Origin: Pseudodesulfovibrio aespoeensis Aspo-2
Lineage (GTDB): Bacteria; Desulfobacterota; Desulfovibrionia; Desulfovibrionales; Desulfovibrionaceae
Direction of reading: 5' to 3'
Length of the DNA: 64,000 nucleotides
NCBI RefSeq assembly: GCF_000176915.2
Contig: NC_014844.1
Span: 2,294,001 to 2,358,000, forward strand
Part shown: in pieces, positions 7,890-16,626 of the stretch
Layout of the letters: the number at the start of each line of letters is the position of its first letter
How positions within the stretch are numbered: the stretch's first letter is position 1
The notes under the pieces: generated by a model
The model's input: only the letters and a program-made list of their open reading frames with translations
The model's database searches: none
What the model was told of the DNA's origin: nothing
Translations under genes and position numbers: made by a program

Positions 7890-10800
7890 TGCAGGTCACC
7901 GAACTCTTCATCCGGCGGCCCGTCATGACCGCCCTGACCATGCTGGGGCTGCTCTTCTTCGGCATCGTCTCCTACCTGAACATGCCGGTCAGCTACCTGC
8001 CAGCCGTGGAGTTCCCCACCATCCAGGTCACGGCCTCCATGTCCGGCGCCAACCCCACGACCATGGCCGCCAGCGTGGCCTCGCCCCTTGAGCGCGAGTT
8101 CTCATCCATCGCCGGGCTGCAATCCATGAGTTCGGTCAACTCCCTGGGTTCGACCACCATCACCCTGCAATTCGACCTCAACCGGGAGATCGACGGCGCG
8201 GCCCTGGACGTGCAGTCCGCCATCGCGCGCGCGGCCAGCGACCTGCCCGACCAGATCACCGAGGACCCGAGCTTTCAGAAGGTCAACCCGGCGGACACCC
8301 CGATCCTCTACCTTTCCGTGCGCTCGGACACCCTGCCCATGTCCACGGTCAACGACTACTCCAAGACCTTCCTGACCCAGACCATCTCCATGATCCCCGG
8401 CGTGGCCCAGGTGCTCATCTACGGCGAGAAGCAATACGCGGTGCGCATCCGGCTCGACCCGCGCGAGCTGGCCGCCCGGAGCCTGGGCATCGACGAGGTC
8501 AAGACGGCGGTCGAGCAGGCCAACGTCAACCTGCCCCTGGGCACCCTTGAAGGCACCGAGCAGTCGCTCATGATTCAGGACAACGGCCAGCTCACGTCTG
8601 CCGACCAGTACGCCGACATCATCGCGGCCTATCGCGATGGCCAGCCCGTGCGCCTGAGCGACATCGCCCTGGTGGAGGACGGGGTCAAGGACGAGCGGTT
8701 CAGCTCATGGCTCAACGACGACCACAGCCTGACCATCGCGGTCAAACGCCAGCCCGGCACCAACACCATCGATATCGTGGATTCCATCAGGCAAAAGCTG
8801 CCCTGGATCACCTCCCAGATGCCTGCCGGGATCAAGCTGGACATCGTCCATGACAACAGCAAATTCATCGAGGAGTCGGTCAACGACGTGAAGTTCACCC
8901 TGGGCCTGGCCGTGGCCCTGGTCATCCTGGTGGTCTTCATCTTCCTGCGCAACCTGGCCTCCACCTTCATCGCCTCGGTGGCCATCCCCTTTTCCATCGT
9001 CGCCACCTTTGCCGTCATGCACGCCATGGACTTCACCCTCGACACCTTCTCGCTCATGGCCCTGACCCTGTGCGTGGGATTCGTGGTGGACGACGCCATT
9101 GTCATGATCGAGAACATCATCCGCCATCTCGAAATGGGCAAGACCCCCATGCAGGCCGCCAGGGACGGCTCAAGCGAGATTGGCTTCACCATCATCTCCA
9201 TGACCCTGTCCCTGGCCATCGTCTTTGTGCCCATCATGTTCATGGCGGGCATCATCGGGCGCGTGCTGCACGAGTTCGCCATGACCATCACCGCGGCCAT
9301 CCTGGTTTCGGGCGTGGTCTCCCTGTCGCTCACGCCCATGCTCGGCAGCCGGATGCTCAAGAGCAAGAGCCGCATCGCCGAGTCAGACCCGGTCTTTGAC
9401 CGACTCATGAGCTGGTACCGCTCAAGCCTCTCCCTGTGCCTGCGCCACCGCGCCGCCACCATGGTCGCCTCGGCCCTGCTCTTCGCGGCCACGGCAGCGG
9501 CCTTCATGGTCATCCCCAAGGGGTTCCTGCCCAGTGACGACCAGGGGCTGATCATGGGCTTCACCCAGGCGCGCCAGGGCATCTCCTACGATTCGCTGGA
9601 ACGCCAGCAAAAGGAGACCATCCCCATCATCGCCGCCAATGCGGGCATCAGGGACCAGATCCAGATCATCGGCAACCCGCTCTCCAACCAGGGCATGATC
9701 GTGGCCCTGCTCAAGCCCGCCAGCAAACGCAAGAGCCTCGACGAGATCCTTGCCGAGCTGTGGGGACCGATCAACACCCTGCCCGGCCTCGAAGTCTATC
9801 TGGTCAACCCGCCCATGATCCCCATCGGCGGCAAGCAGGCCAAGGGCGACTATCTCTTCACCCTGCTCTCGCCCGATTCGGACACCCTCTACAAGAGCGC
9901 CCAGTCCTTTGATGTGGATATGCGCAAGCACCCGCTGCTGACCGGGGTCAACAGCGACCTGCAGATCAGCACCCCGCAGGTGGAGATCGACATCAACCGC
10001 GACATGGCCAGCAGCCTCGGCGTCTCGGCCAACGACATCGAGAACGCCCTGTTCACGGCTTACGGCGAGCGCCAGATATCGACCATCTACACCGTCACCG
10101 ACGAGTACAAGGTCATCATGCAGCTCAAGCCGGAGTTCCAGAAGAACGCCGACGCCCTCTCCATGCTCTACATCCGCTCCAGCGCGGGCAATCTGGTGCG
10201 CCTCGACGCCCTGGCCCAGATCCGGGAATCCACCGGGCCGGTCACGGTCAACCACACCGGCCAACTCGAATCCGTGACCTTCTCCTTCAGCGGCAAGCCC
10301 GGCACCTCCATGGGCCAGATCACCGAGGCCGTGCAGGCGCTCGCCCTGGAGAAGCTCCCCCAGACCGTCAGTACCCTGTTCGAGGGCACGGCGGGCGCCT
10401 TTGCCGAGTCCATGAACTCCCTCTACTTCCTGCTCTTCATCGCCATCGTGGCCATCTATATCCTGCTGGGCTGCCTCTACGAATCCTTCATCCACCCCCT
10501 TACCATCCTCTCAGGCCTGCCCTCGGCAGCGTTCGGCGGCCTGATCACGCTCATGCTCTTCGGCTACGATCTCGACCTCTACGGCATGGTCGGCATCATC
10601 ATGCTCATCGGCATCGTCAAGAAGAACTCCATCATGGTGGTGGACTTCGCCATCCAGGCGGAAAAGACCGGACTGACGCCAGAGGAAGCCGCCTTCCAAG
10701 GCGCGACCACCAGGTTCCGGCCCATCCTCATGACCACCCTGGCCGCCATCATGGGCGCGCTGCCCATTGCGCTGGGCTTTGGCGCGGGTGCGGAGATCCG

Positions 10801-10954
10801 CCGCCCCCTCGGCCTCGCCGTGGTCGGCGGGCTGGCCTTCTCGCAGATCGTCACCCTCTACCTCACGCCCATATTCTACACGTATATGGACGAGTTCCAG
10901 CACTGGCTCGACGCCCGCACAGCCCAGCCCGAAGCAACGGAAGGAGAGGCGTAG
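7889..10954 (+). CDS. RND family efflux pump, inner-membrane transporter
   Basis: This is a 1021-residue transporter of the AcrB/MdtB-C/MexF group, with twelve predicted helices and two large periplasmic loops. The N-terminus (FIRRPVMTALTMLGLL) and the helix-4 proton-relay segment GFVVDDAIVMIENI (near residue 400), containing paired aspartates, are diagnostic. The C-terminal half repeats the fold, with GIVKKNSIMVVDFAIQAEK where the relay lysine or asparagine residues lie. It exports drugs, dyes or metabolites using proton motive force; the substrate is not predictable. It is cotranscribed and coupled with the adaptor gene just upstream. Confidence 0.93.
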   Translation: MQVTELFIRRPVMTALTMLGLLFFGIVSYLNMPVSYLPAVEFPTIQVTASMSGANPTTMAASVASPLEREFSSIAGLQSMSSVNSLGSTTITLQFDLNREIDGAALDVQSAIARAASDLPDQITEDPSFQKVNPADTPILYLSVRSDTLPMSTVNDYSKTFLTQTISMIPGVAQVLIYGEKQYAVRIRLDPRELAARSLGIDEVKTAVEQANVNLPLGTLEGTEQSLMIQDNGQLTSADQYADIIAAYRDGQPVRLSDIALVEDGVKDERFSSWLNDDHSLTIAVKRQPGTNTIDIVDSIRQKLPWITSQMPAGIKLDIVHDNSKFIEESVNDVKFTLGLAVALVILVVFIFLRNLASTFIASVAIPFSIVATFAVMHAMDFTLDTFSLMALTLCVGFVVDDAIVMIENIIRHLEMGKTPMQAARDGSSEIGFTIISMTLSLAIVFVPIMFMAGIIGRVLHEFAMTITAAILVSGVVSLSLTPMLGSRMLKSKSRIAESDPVFDRLMSWYRSSLSLCLRHRAATMVASALLFAATAAAFMVIPKGFLPSDDQGLIMGFTQARQGISYDSLERQQKETIPIIAANAGIRDQIQIIGNPLSNQGMIVALLKPASKRKSLDEILAELWGPINTLPGLEVYLVNPPMIPIGGKQAKGDYLFTLLSPDSDTLYKSAQSFDVDMRKHPLLTGVNSDLQISTPQVEIDINRDMASSLGVSANDIENALFTAYGERQISTIYTVTDEYKVIMQLKPEFQKNADALSMLYIRSSAGNLVRLDALAQIRESTGPVTVNHTGQLESVTFSFSGKPGTSMGQITEAVQALALEKLPQTVSTLFEGTAGAFAESMNSLYFLLFIAIVAIYILLGCLYESFIHPLTILSGLPSAAFGGLITLMLFGYDLDLYGMVGIIMLIGIVKKNSIMVVDFAIQAEKTGLTPEEAAFQGATTRFRPILMTTLAAIMGALPIALGFGAGAEIRRPLGLAVVGGLAFSQIVTLYLTPIFYTYMDEFQHWLDARTAQPEATEGEA

Positions 10955-10968
10955 CCACACGACAAAAA

Positions 10969-10992
10969 GCCCCGGCTCCTTTGGAGCCAGGG
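10969..10992 (-). terminator. terminator of the GT9 gene
   Basis: On the minus strand GGCTCC-AAA-GGAGCC, extended by GCCCT/GGGGC with a bulge, is followed by TTTTT. It lies about 60 bases beyond the glycosyltransferase stop, in the convergent spacer with the RND pump. Confidence 0.7.
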
Positions 10993-11010
10993 CCGGATCA
11001 ACAACCACCG

Positions 11011-11050
11011 AGCCTCCGGCGGTCAGGGAACAGCCCTGCCGCCGGAGGCT
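11011..11050. terminator. strong inverted repeat in the convergent spacer
   Basis: AGCCTCCGGCGG and CCGCCGGAGGCT pair over 12 bp, continuing with CAGGG/CCCTG after a bulged T. It sits between the convergent pump and glycosyltransferase genes, so it can stop readthrough from either side, though it has no long T-run. Confidence 0.65.
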
Positions 11051-11053
11051 TGC

Positions 11054-12025
11054 TTATGTGTCGAGCATCGAGTTCACGGCCTCGGCCACCTGATCAACCG
11101 TGACATTGCCCACCTGCACGCCGGGCTGGCCCGACTGGACGATGCGGTGGATGGACGAAAGCGGACGCCAGCATTCAAAGGTGTAATCGGCCAGGATGGC
11201 GACCATGGGCGCGTCCACGGCAGCGGCCAGATGCATGGGACCGCTCGAACTGGTGACGAACAGGTCGCAGGTCTTGAGAAACGCCCCCAGCTCGGCCAGA
11301 CTGCCGCCGGGATAGAGTCGGCACTCGTCGCTCCAGGCAAACCCGGCCAGCAGCCCCTCGTCGCCCGGTCCGGCCACGATCCAGGTTTCCGTGTCGCGGC
11401 GCGCGCTGATGCGGCGGACCAGTTCCTCGAATCTCTCTTCGGGCCAGCGGGTGTCGATCTTCTTGGCGTTGCCGATGAACACGGCCACGCGCTTTTTCCC
11501 CTTGATCCGGGGATAGCGCGCCCGTGCCCGGTCCAGGAGCGCGTCGCCCAACGGAAAGACCATGGACCGGTCATCGCTCGATGCGCCCAGGGCCGCAGCC
11601 AGCCGGAGCTGGAGGTCGATGGTATGGTCGCCCGGCTCCTGTCTGACGGTCAAGTCATAATACTTCTCGGTCTTGCGCGCCCAGGTTCCGGCCACCAGGG
11701 GGGCGTTCAGGAACCGCGCCAGCCGCGAGGTGGTGGTTGAGACCGCGTTGAGGGCCACCACCAGATCATAGCGGCGCAATTTCAACCGCATGAAATGATA
11801 CGGCCACAGCCAGTATTGCCGGAGCGGGAAGGTAAAAAGCGTGTCGATATGCGGGTTGTCGGCCACCACGACCCGGTTGCCCGGACTGGCCACCAGGTCG
11901 ATCCTGGCGTCGGGATAGGCGGCGCGAAAGGCGCGCAGGGCAGGCGTGGTGCAGAGCATGTCGCCGATGCGGTCCATGCGCAGGAGCAGGATTTTCTTCG
12001 GCTTGAGGTCTTTTATGTTTATCAC
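11054..12025 (-). CDS. glycosyltransferase family 9 (heptosyltransferase-like)
   Basis: The product has 323 residues with the GT-B fold of ADP-heptose:LPS heptosyltransferases. The N-terminal KILLLRMDRIGDMLCTTPAL is the conserved first strand and loop. The C-terminal half holds VAVFIGNAKKIDTRWPEERF and the sugar-nucleotide loop TSSSGPMHLAAAVDAPMVAI. It likely adds a heptose or similar sugar to LPS core at the inner-membrane face. The start is uncertain: I used the GTG at 12025 because sequence upstream becomes AT rich, but it has no clear ribosome site; a TTG at 12154 is also in frame. It is monocistronic, with its own terminator. Confidence 0.85.
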   Translation of the reverse strand: MINIKDLKPKKILLLRMDRIGDMLCTTPALRAFRAAYPDARIDLVASPGNRVVVADNPHIDTLFTFPLRQYWLWPYHFMRLKLRRYDLVVALNAVSTTTSRLARFLNAPLVAGTWARKTEKYYDLTVRQEPGDHTIDLQLRLAAALGASSDDRSMVFPLGDALLDRARARYPRIKGKKRVAVFIGNAKKIDTRWPEERFEELVRRISARRDTETWIVAGPGDEGLLAGFAWSDECRLYPGGSLAELGAFLKTCDLFVTSSSGPMHLAAAVDAPMVAILADYTFECWRPLSSIHRIVQSGQPGVQVGNVTVDQVAEAVNSMLDT

Positions 12026-12211
12026 TTTAGAATTATTGTAAAATTGTTTTTGATGCGCATTGCATCGTAGGTGCGAGAGCGGGTTTGTGTCAAGACCGTT
12101 GGCGACACCGGATGACACGCCGTGTGGCCCGCAGGGGCGGATTGCCCTTTTCAAGGAACCGGGTCATGGCATATGCTGGTCAGGCACCACCGCGCACAAG
12201 GAGCCCGCCGC

Positions 12212-13021
12212 ATGGAGTATTTCGCCACCCTGTCCCCCATTGTTCAGGCCCTGCTGGCCACATTCTTCACCTGGGGGATGACCGCCCTTGGCGCGGCCAT
12301 GGTCTTTGCGGCCAAGGACATCAGCAAGCGCGTGCTCGACATCATGCTCGGCTTTGCCGCGGGCGTGATGATCGCGGCCAGCTACTGGTCGCTGCTCGCC
12401 CCGGCCATCGAGATGAGCGAACACATGGGCGCGTTCAAGTTCGTCCCGGCAGCCGTGGGGTTCGTGCTCGGCGCGGCCTTTCTGCGGCTGGTGGATCGCT
12501 TCCTGCCCCACCTGCACATCCACGCGCCCCGGTCCGAGGCCGAAGGCGTCAAGACCGACTGGAACAGCTCTATCCTGCTGGTCCTGGCCATCACCCTGCA
12601 CAACATCCCGGAAGGGCTGGCCGTGGGTGTGGCCTTTGGCGCGGTGGCCGCCGGATACGACTCGGCCACCCTGGGCGGGGCCCTGGCCCTGGCCATCGGC
12701 ATCGGCATCCAGAACTTCCCGGAGGGCACTGCCGTGTCCGTGCCGTTGCGCAGGCAGGGGTTGTCGCGCGCCAGGAGCTTCTTCTACGGACAGGCGTCGG
12801 GCGCGGTGGAGCCCATCGCGGCGGTCATCGGCGCGGCCACGGTCTTTCTGGCCAAGCCCATCCTGCCCTATGCCCTGGCCTTTGCCGCCGGGGCCATGAT
12901 CTTCGTGGTGGTCGAGGAGGTCATCCCGGAATCCCAGGCCTCGGGATACGGCGATCAGGCCACCATGGGGTGCATCTTCGGCTTCACGGTCATGATGATC
13001 CTTGATGTCGCCCTCTCCTGA
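12212..13021 (+). CDS. ZIP family divalent metal transporter
   Basis: This 269-residue membrane protein of the ZIP family (GufA/ZupT branch) has about eight helices and probably imports zinc or iron. The two metal-site helices read HNIPEGLAVGVAFG (near residue 130) and QNFPEGTAVSVPL (near 168), and YGQASGAVEPIAA follows. I chose the start at 12212 because AAGGAG lies nine bases before it; upstream in-frame ATG codons give a non-hydrophobic leader. Between helices 3 and 4 the cytoplasmic loop has LPHLHIHAP, a short histidine stretch common in this family. No linked regulator is visible. Confidence 0.88.
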   Translation: MEYFATLSPIVQALLATFFTWGMTALGAAMVFAAKDISKRVLDIMLGFAAGVMIAASYWSLLAPAIEMSEHMGAFKFVPAAVGFVLGAAFLRLVDRFLPHLHIHAPRSEAEGVKTDWNSSILLVLAITLHNIPEGLAVGVAFGAVAAGYDSATLGGALALAIGIGIQNFPEGTAVSVPLRRQGLSRARSFFYGQASGAVEPIAAVIGAATVFLAKPILPYALAFAAGAMIFVVVEEVIPESQASGYGDQATMGCIFGFTVMMILDVALS

Positions 13022-13041
13022 ACCATGGTCCGGGGCAACCC

Positions 13042-14310
13042 CTATCTGAAATCCACCCTTTGGGGACCGGTCCCCAGGTCCACGCTGGCCGCCACCTCCG
13101 GGGTGGCAGCTATCACGCGGCCCCTCCGGATGACGAAAAGCCGGGCCGGACGCAGGCGCAAGGCCTCCATCTTCGTCGTAGCCTGGAGCACGACCATGTC
13201 CGCGTTGCAGCCGGTGGTCAGGCCGTAGCCAGTCAGCCCCAAGGTCTTTGCCCCGTTCGCGGTCACTGCGTCAAAAAGCGATTCCTGCTGGGTCACGCCG
13301 GTCATATGCAGGGCGTGAGCGCCCATATGGGCCACCTCCAGCATGTCGTGGGTGCCCATGGGGTACCACGGGTCCATGACATCGTCGTGGCCGAGGGCCA
13401 CATTGACGCCGCAGGCCATCAGTTCGGGCACGCGCATCAGACCGCGCCGCTTGGGATAGGTGTCGTGACGGCCCTGAAGATTCATGTTCACCAGCGGGTT
13501 GCAGATACAGTTGATCCGCGCCTCGGCCATGAGCGGCAGGAGCTTGGACACGTAGTAGTTATCCATGGAATGCATGCTCGTCAGGTGCGACCCGGCCACC
13601 CGGCCATGCAGGCCGAGCCGCTGGGTCTCGAAAGTCAGGGTCTCTATATGCCGCGACAGGGGGTCGTCGGACTCGTCGCAGTGCATGTCCACCATCAGGC
13701 CTCGCCCGGCGGCCAGCTCGCACAGGATTCTGACCGACTCGCGCCCCTGCTCCATGGTCCGCTCGAAATGGGGGATGCCGCCGACCACGTCCACGCCCCG
13801 GTCCAGGGCCGCATGCATCAGGCGCACCCCGTCGGGCGAGCGGAGCAGGCCATCCTGGGGAAAGGCGACCAGCTGGATGTCCACCACGTCCTTCATCTCG
13901 TCGCGCACCTCAAGGAGCACATCCACGGCCATGAGGCTCGGGTCCGTGGTGTCCACGTGGGTGCGGATGGCCAGGTTACCGCGGGCCACGGACCAGGAGA
14001 GCAGCTTCATGGCCCGGGCCTTGAGGCCCTCGGCGGTCAGGTCCGGCTTCAGTTCGCCCCAGATGCGGATGCCTTCGAGCAGGGTGCCGTCCTGATTGAG
14101 GCGGGGCATGCCCATGGACAGGGTGGCGTCCATGTGGAAGTGGCTGTCCACAAAGGGCGGGGTGACAAGGTTTCCCCCGGCGTCCACCTCCTGCCCGGCC
14201 TCGCCCCGGATGGCCGGGCCGATCTCGACGATCTTCCCGTTCCGGCAGGCGATGTCCTGCGGTTCCCGCTCACCGTGGATGGCCGCGTTCCTCACTATCA
14301 GGTCAAGCAT
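13042..14310 (-). CDS. codA: cytosine deaminase / related amidohydrolase
   Basis: The product has 422 residues and belongs to the metal-dependent amidohydrolases closest to cytosine deaminase, which converts cytosine to uracil. The metal ligands are visible: HFHMD (near residue 57), HCDESDD (near 209) with the catalytic Glu, a histidine in GSHLTSMHSM and the Asp in LGHDDVMDPW (near 308). Full length and start are ordinary. No cytosine permease (codB) is adjacent. Isocytosine or creatinine-type substrates are possible for close relatives, so the exact substrate is inferred. Confidence 0.82.
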   Translation of the reverse strand: MLDLIVRNAAIHGEREPQDIACRNGKIVEIGPAIRGEAGQEVDAGGNLVTPPFVDSHFHMDATLSMGMPRLNQDGTLLEGIRIWGELKPDLTAEGLKARAMKLLSWSVARGNLAIRTHVDTTDPSLMAVDVLLEVRDEMKDVVDIQLVAFPQDGLLRSPDGVRLMHAALDRGVDVVGGIPHFERTMEQGRESVRILCELAAGRGLMVDMHCDESDDPLSRHIETLTFETQRLGLHGRVAGSHLTSMHSMDNYYVSKLLPLMAEARINCICNPLVNMNLQGRHDTYPKRRGLMRVPELMACGVNVALGHDDVMDPWYPMGTHDMLEVAHMGAHALHMTGVTQQESLFDAVTANGAKTLGLTGYGLTTGCNADMVVLQATTKMEALRLRPARLFVIRRGRVIAATPEVAASVDLGTGPQRVDFR

Positions 14311-14489
14311 GCGCGTTTCTCTCCTGTTTCAGTACCAGTGCGTAATCCCATCCCGGTCTTTCTACCCTACTGCGCGCCGAGAATAAAGAACTTGGCGGTA
14401 GCCACGGCGGATAGGCCATAAAGGCGCTGGCACAGCGAAACCCGGTGCGTGATCCGCCAAGAGTGTCTGAGCCCGCGTCGGCCAGCAAA

Positions 14490-14515
14490 AAGGCCCGCTC
14501 TTGCGAGCGGGCCTT
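14490..14515 (-). terminator. terminator of the qrc operon
   Basis: AAGGCCCGCTC and GAGCGGGCCTT form an 11-bp stem with a 4-base loop. On the minus strand it is followed by TTTTTG, 22 bases after the qrcD stop. This is a textbook intrinsic terminator. Confidence 0.92.
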
Positions 14516-14537
14516 GGGAGTGACGGGAAAACCGCGC

Positions 14538-15776
14538 CTACTTGGACTGATAGTTCAGCTTGGTCTCCAACGGGAAGACCGGCAGGTAGCGGTAGCTGAG
14601 GCTCAGGACCAGGAAGCCGTAGGCCACGATCATGATGGACGAGGCGTACTCGACCCAGTTGGGGTAGTAAAACTGCCAACTGTCAAAGGGCATGACCGGG
14701 AAGGCGATGGTCTGAACCGTGAACACGTAGCGGTTGATGCACACGCCTACGCAGGCCAGAATGGCAGCGGTGTGCAGCCAGACGGACCGGTTGCGTATGG
14801 CGGGAGTCACCAGCATGATGGCCGGGACCACGCCGCAGACGACCAGCTCGGCCCAGAGCAGCCATTTGCCGTAGATGAAGCCGTAGAACATCTGGTCAAA
14901 GGTCAGACCCACGGAGGGCAGGTAGCCGGTGGCCCAGGCCCAGGTGTCGAGGATTTTGAAGAACATGTAAACGCAGAGCATGGAGCCCGCGATTTTGCCC
15001 ATCAAAGCCTTGGTCTTGTAGTCGACCAGCTTCTTGCCCGTGAGCTTTTCCATGAAGGTGGAGACCAGGACGGTGAAGACCGGGCCGGTTCCGACAGCGG
15101 AAAGCACGAACAGGAAGAAGGTCCACGGCCAGATGAAGAAGCCCTCGCGGAAGGCATAGGGACGGCCGATCAGCACGCCGTACATGCCACCGAGAGAACC
15201 CTGGTGGAAGGTGGACAGGAACGCGCCAAGGCCTGCGAACAGGGCCATGTTGACGTGCATGTTGTGCGTCAGGGCGTGGATGAAGGGAATCTTGTTCAGC
15301 TGCTTCTGCTCCAGGACCAGCGGGACGAACTCGATGATCAGGACGGTGCAGTAGCAGGTGATGCAGAAGATAACTTCCGTCAGCATGGAGTGGACGTTGG
15401 GATGCCAGTAGCCGAACCACGCGCGGCCCGGCTGGCCAATATCGAGCGTCAGCACCAGCATGGCGCCTGAGTAGCAGATGAAACCGACGATGACCGTCAG
15501 GTTGATGATCTTCTCAAGCTGCTTGATCTTGAGGATGTACTTGAGCAGACCGGTGAAGAACGCGCCAGCGCCCAGGGCGATGACAGCGAGGTCAAAGGTG
15601 ATCCAGGCACCGAACCCGAAGTAGTTGTCCAGCCCGGTGGTGCCGATGCCGTTGTAGAGAACAAGTACGGCGGCGTACAGGCCCCAGACGAAGAAGCCGA
15701 GGATCACCGCCAGCCAGATGATAAACTGGCCAAACGAGCACCGCTGCGTCCCTTCCGGGAAGAGTTTGCTATCCAT
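14538..15776 (-). CDS. qrcD: menaquinone reductase complex, integral membrane subunit QrcD (NrfD family)
   Basis: The product has 412 residues, about ten membrane helices, and belongs to the NrfD/PsrC family of quinone-interacting subunits. It anchors the Qrc complex and provides the menaquinone site. Helices are evident at FIIWLAVILGFFVWGLYAAV and throughout to FLVLSLSYRYLP. It starts after a clear AGGAGG site and is the last gene of the qrcABCD operon, 11 bases after qrcC. The name rests on the order cytochrome, molybdopterin-like protein, iron-sulfur protein, NrfD, which matches the Qrc operon described in Desulfovibrio vulgaris. Confidence 0.9.
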   Translation of the reverse strand: MDSKLFPEGTQRCSFGQFIIWLAVILGFFVWGLYAAVLVLYNGIGTTGLDNYFGFGAWITFDLAVIALGAGAFFTGLLKYILKIKQLEKIINLTVIVGFICYSGAMLVLTLDIGQPGRAWFGYWHPNVHSMLTEVIFCITCYCTVLIIEFVPLVLEQKQLNKIPFIHALTHNMHVNMALFAGLGAFLSTFHQGSLGGMYGVLIGRPYAFREGFFIWPWTFFLFVLSAVGTGPVFTVLVSTFMEKLTGKKLVDYKTKALMGKIAGSMLCVYMFFKILDTWAWATGYLPSVGLTFDQMFYGFIYGKWLLWAELVVCGVVPAIMLVTPAIRNRSVWLHTAAILACVGVCINRYVFTVQTIAFPVMPFDSWQFYYPNWVEYASSIMIVAYGFLVLSLSYRYLPVFPLETKLNYQSK

Positions 15777-15787
15777 TGTTCAGCCTC

Positions 15788-16615
15788 CTAGCCGTGGTTG
15801 GACGGTGTGCCGTGGCCGCCGTCGCCATTGTAGTTGTCGCCCTGCAGGCGGACCCATTCGCGCTCGGAAGTGTAGTAGACCTGGGGGTCCAGGCCCAGCT
15901 TCTCAAGCAGGCGGAAGGCGTTCTTGCCCTTGGCCAGTTCGTGCACCCTGTGCTCGGGATTGTTCAGATCGCCGAAGGTGATCGCCTTGGTCGGGCATAT
16001 CTCAGCACAGGCCGTGATGTACGCGCCATCGGGCAGATCCATGGGATCATTGCCCTCGGCACGCGCCTTGTCCTTGGCGCCCAGATACCGGCTGTGGCAG
16101 AAGCTGCACTTCTCGACAACACCGCGCGGACGGACCGAGGCATTGGGGCTCAGCCCCTTGTCCATGCCTTCGGGCCAGAGGGGATCCCACCAGTTGAAGT
16201 ACCGGGCGTGGTAGGGACATGCCGCCATGCAGTACCGACACCCGATGCACCGGGGATAGATCTGCGAGACGATGCCGCCTTCCTCGTTCTTGTCCGTGGC
16301 GACGACCGGGCACACGGGCACGCAGGCAGGATGACCGCACTGCATGCAGGGCCTGGGCAGATACGCCACCTCGTGCTCCGGAAAGGCCTTCCGGTTGGAC
16401 ATCTCGTACACGTTCATCCAGGTCAGGGTCCTGAGCTTGTTGGCCGCGTCGTCGCGATCCGTGGTCAGGGCCTGCACGTAGTTATAGGGGTCCTTCTTGG
16501 TCATGGGAGCGATATTGTTTTCCACCTGGCAGCCGACCATGCAGGCCCCGCACCCGGTGCACTTGTCAATATCAATGACCATGCCCCATTTGATTTTGAA
16601 CTCTTTAATTTCCAT
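15788..16615 (-). CDS. qrcC: menaquinone reductase complex, iron-sulfur subunit QrcC
   Basis: This 275-residue periplasm-facing ferredoxin-type subunit carries four cysteine groups: CTGCGACMVGC, CMQCGHPACVPVCP, CIGCRYCMAACP, and a split set CSFC plus CAEICP. This fits three or four FeS clusters that wire QrcB to the quinone site. No signal peptide is present, as expected if it travels with the Tat-exported QrcB. The start at 16615 (MEIKEFKIKW) matches family proteins; an in-frame reading to 16663 would overlap qrcB. The C-terminus has a glycine-rich tail (NYNGDGGHG). Confidence 0.9.
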   Translation of the reverse strand: MEIKEFKIKWGMVIDIDKCTGCGACMVGCQVENNIAPMTKKDPYNYVQALTTDRDDAANKLRTLTWMNVYEMSNRKAFPEHEVAYLPRPCMQCGHPACVPVCPVVATDKNEEGGIVSQIYPRCIGCRYCMAACPYHARYFNWWDPLWPEGMDKGLSPNASVRPRGVVEKCSFCHSRYLGAKDKARAEGNDPMDLPDGAYITACAEICPTKAITFGDLNNPEHRVHELAKGKNAFRLLEKLGLDPQVYYTSEREWVRLQGDNYNGDGGHGTPSNHG

Positions 16616-16626
16616 GTCGGTTCCCC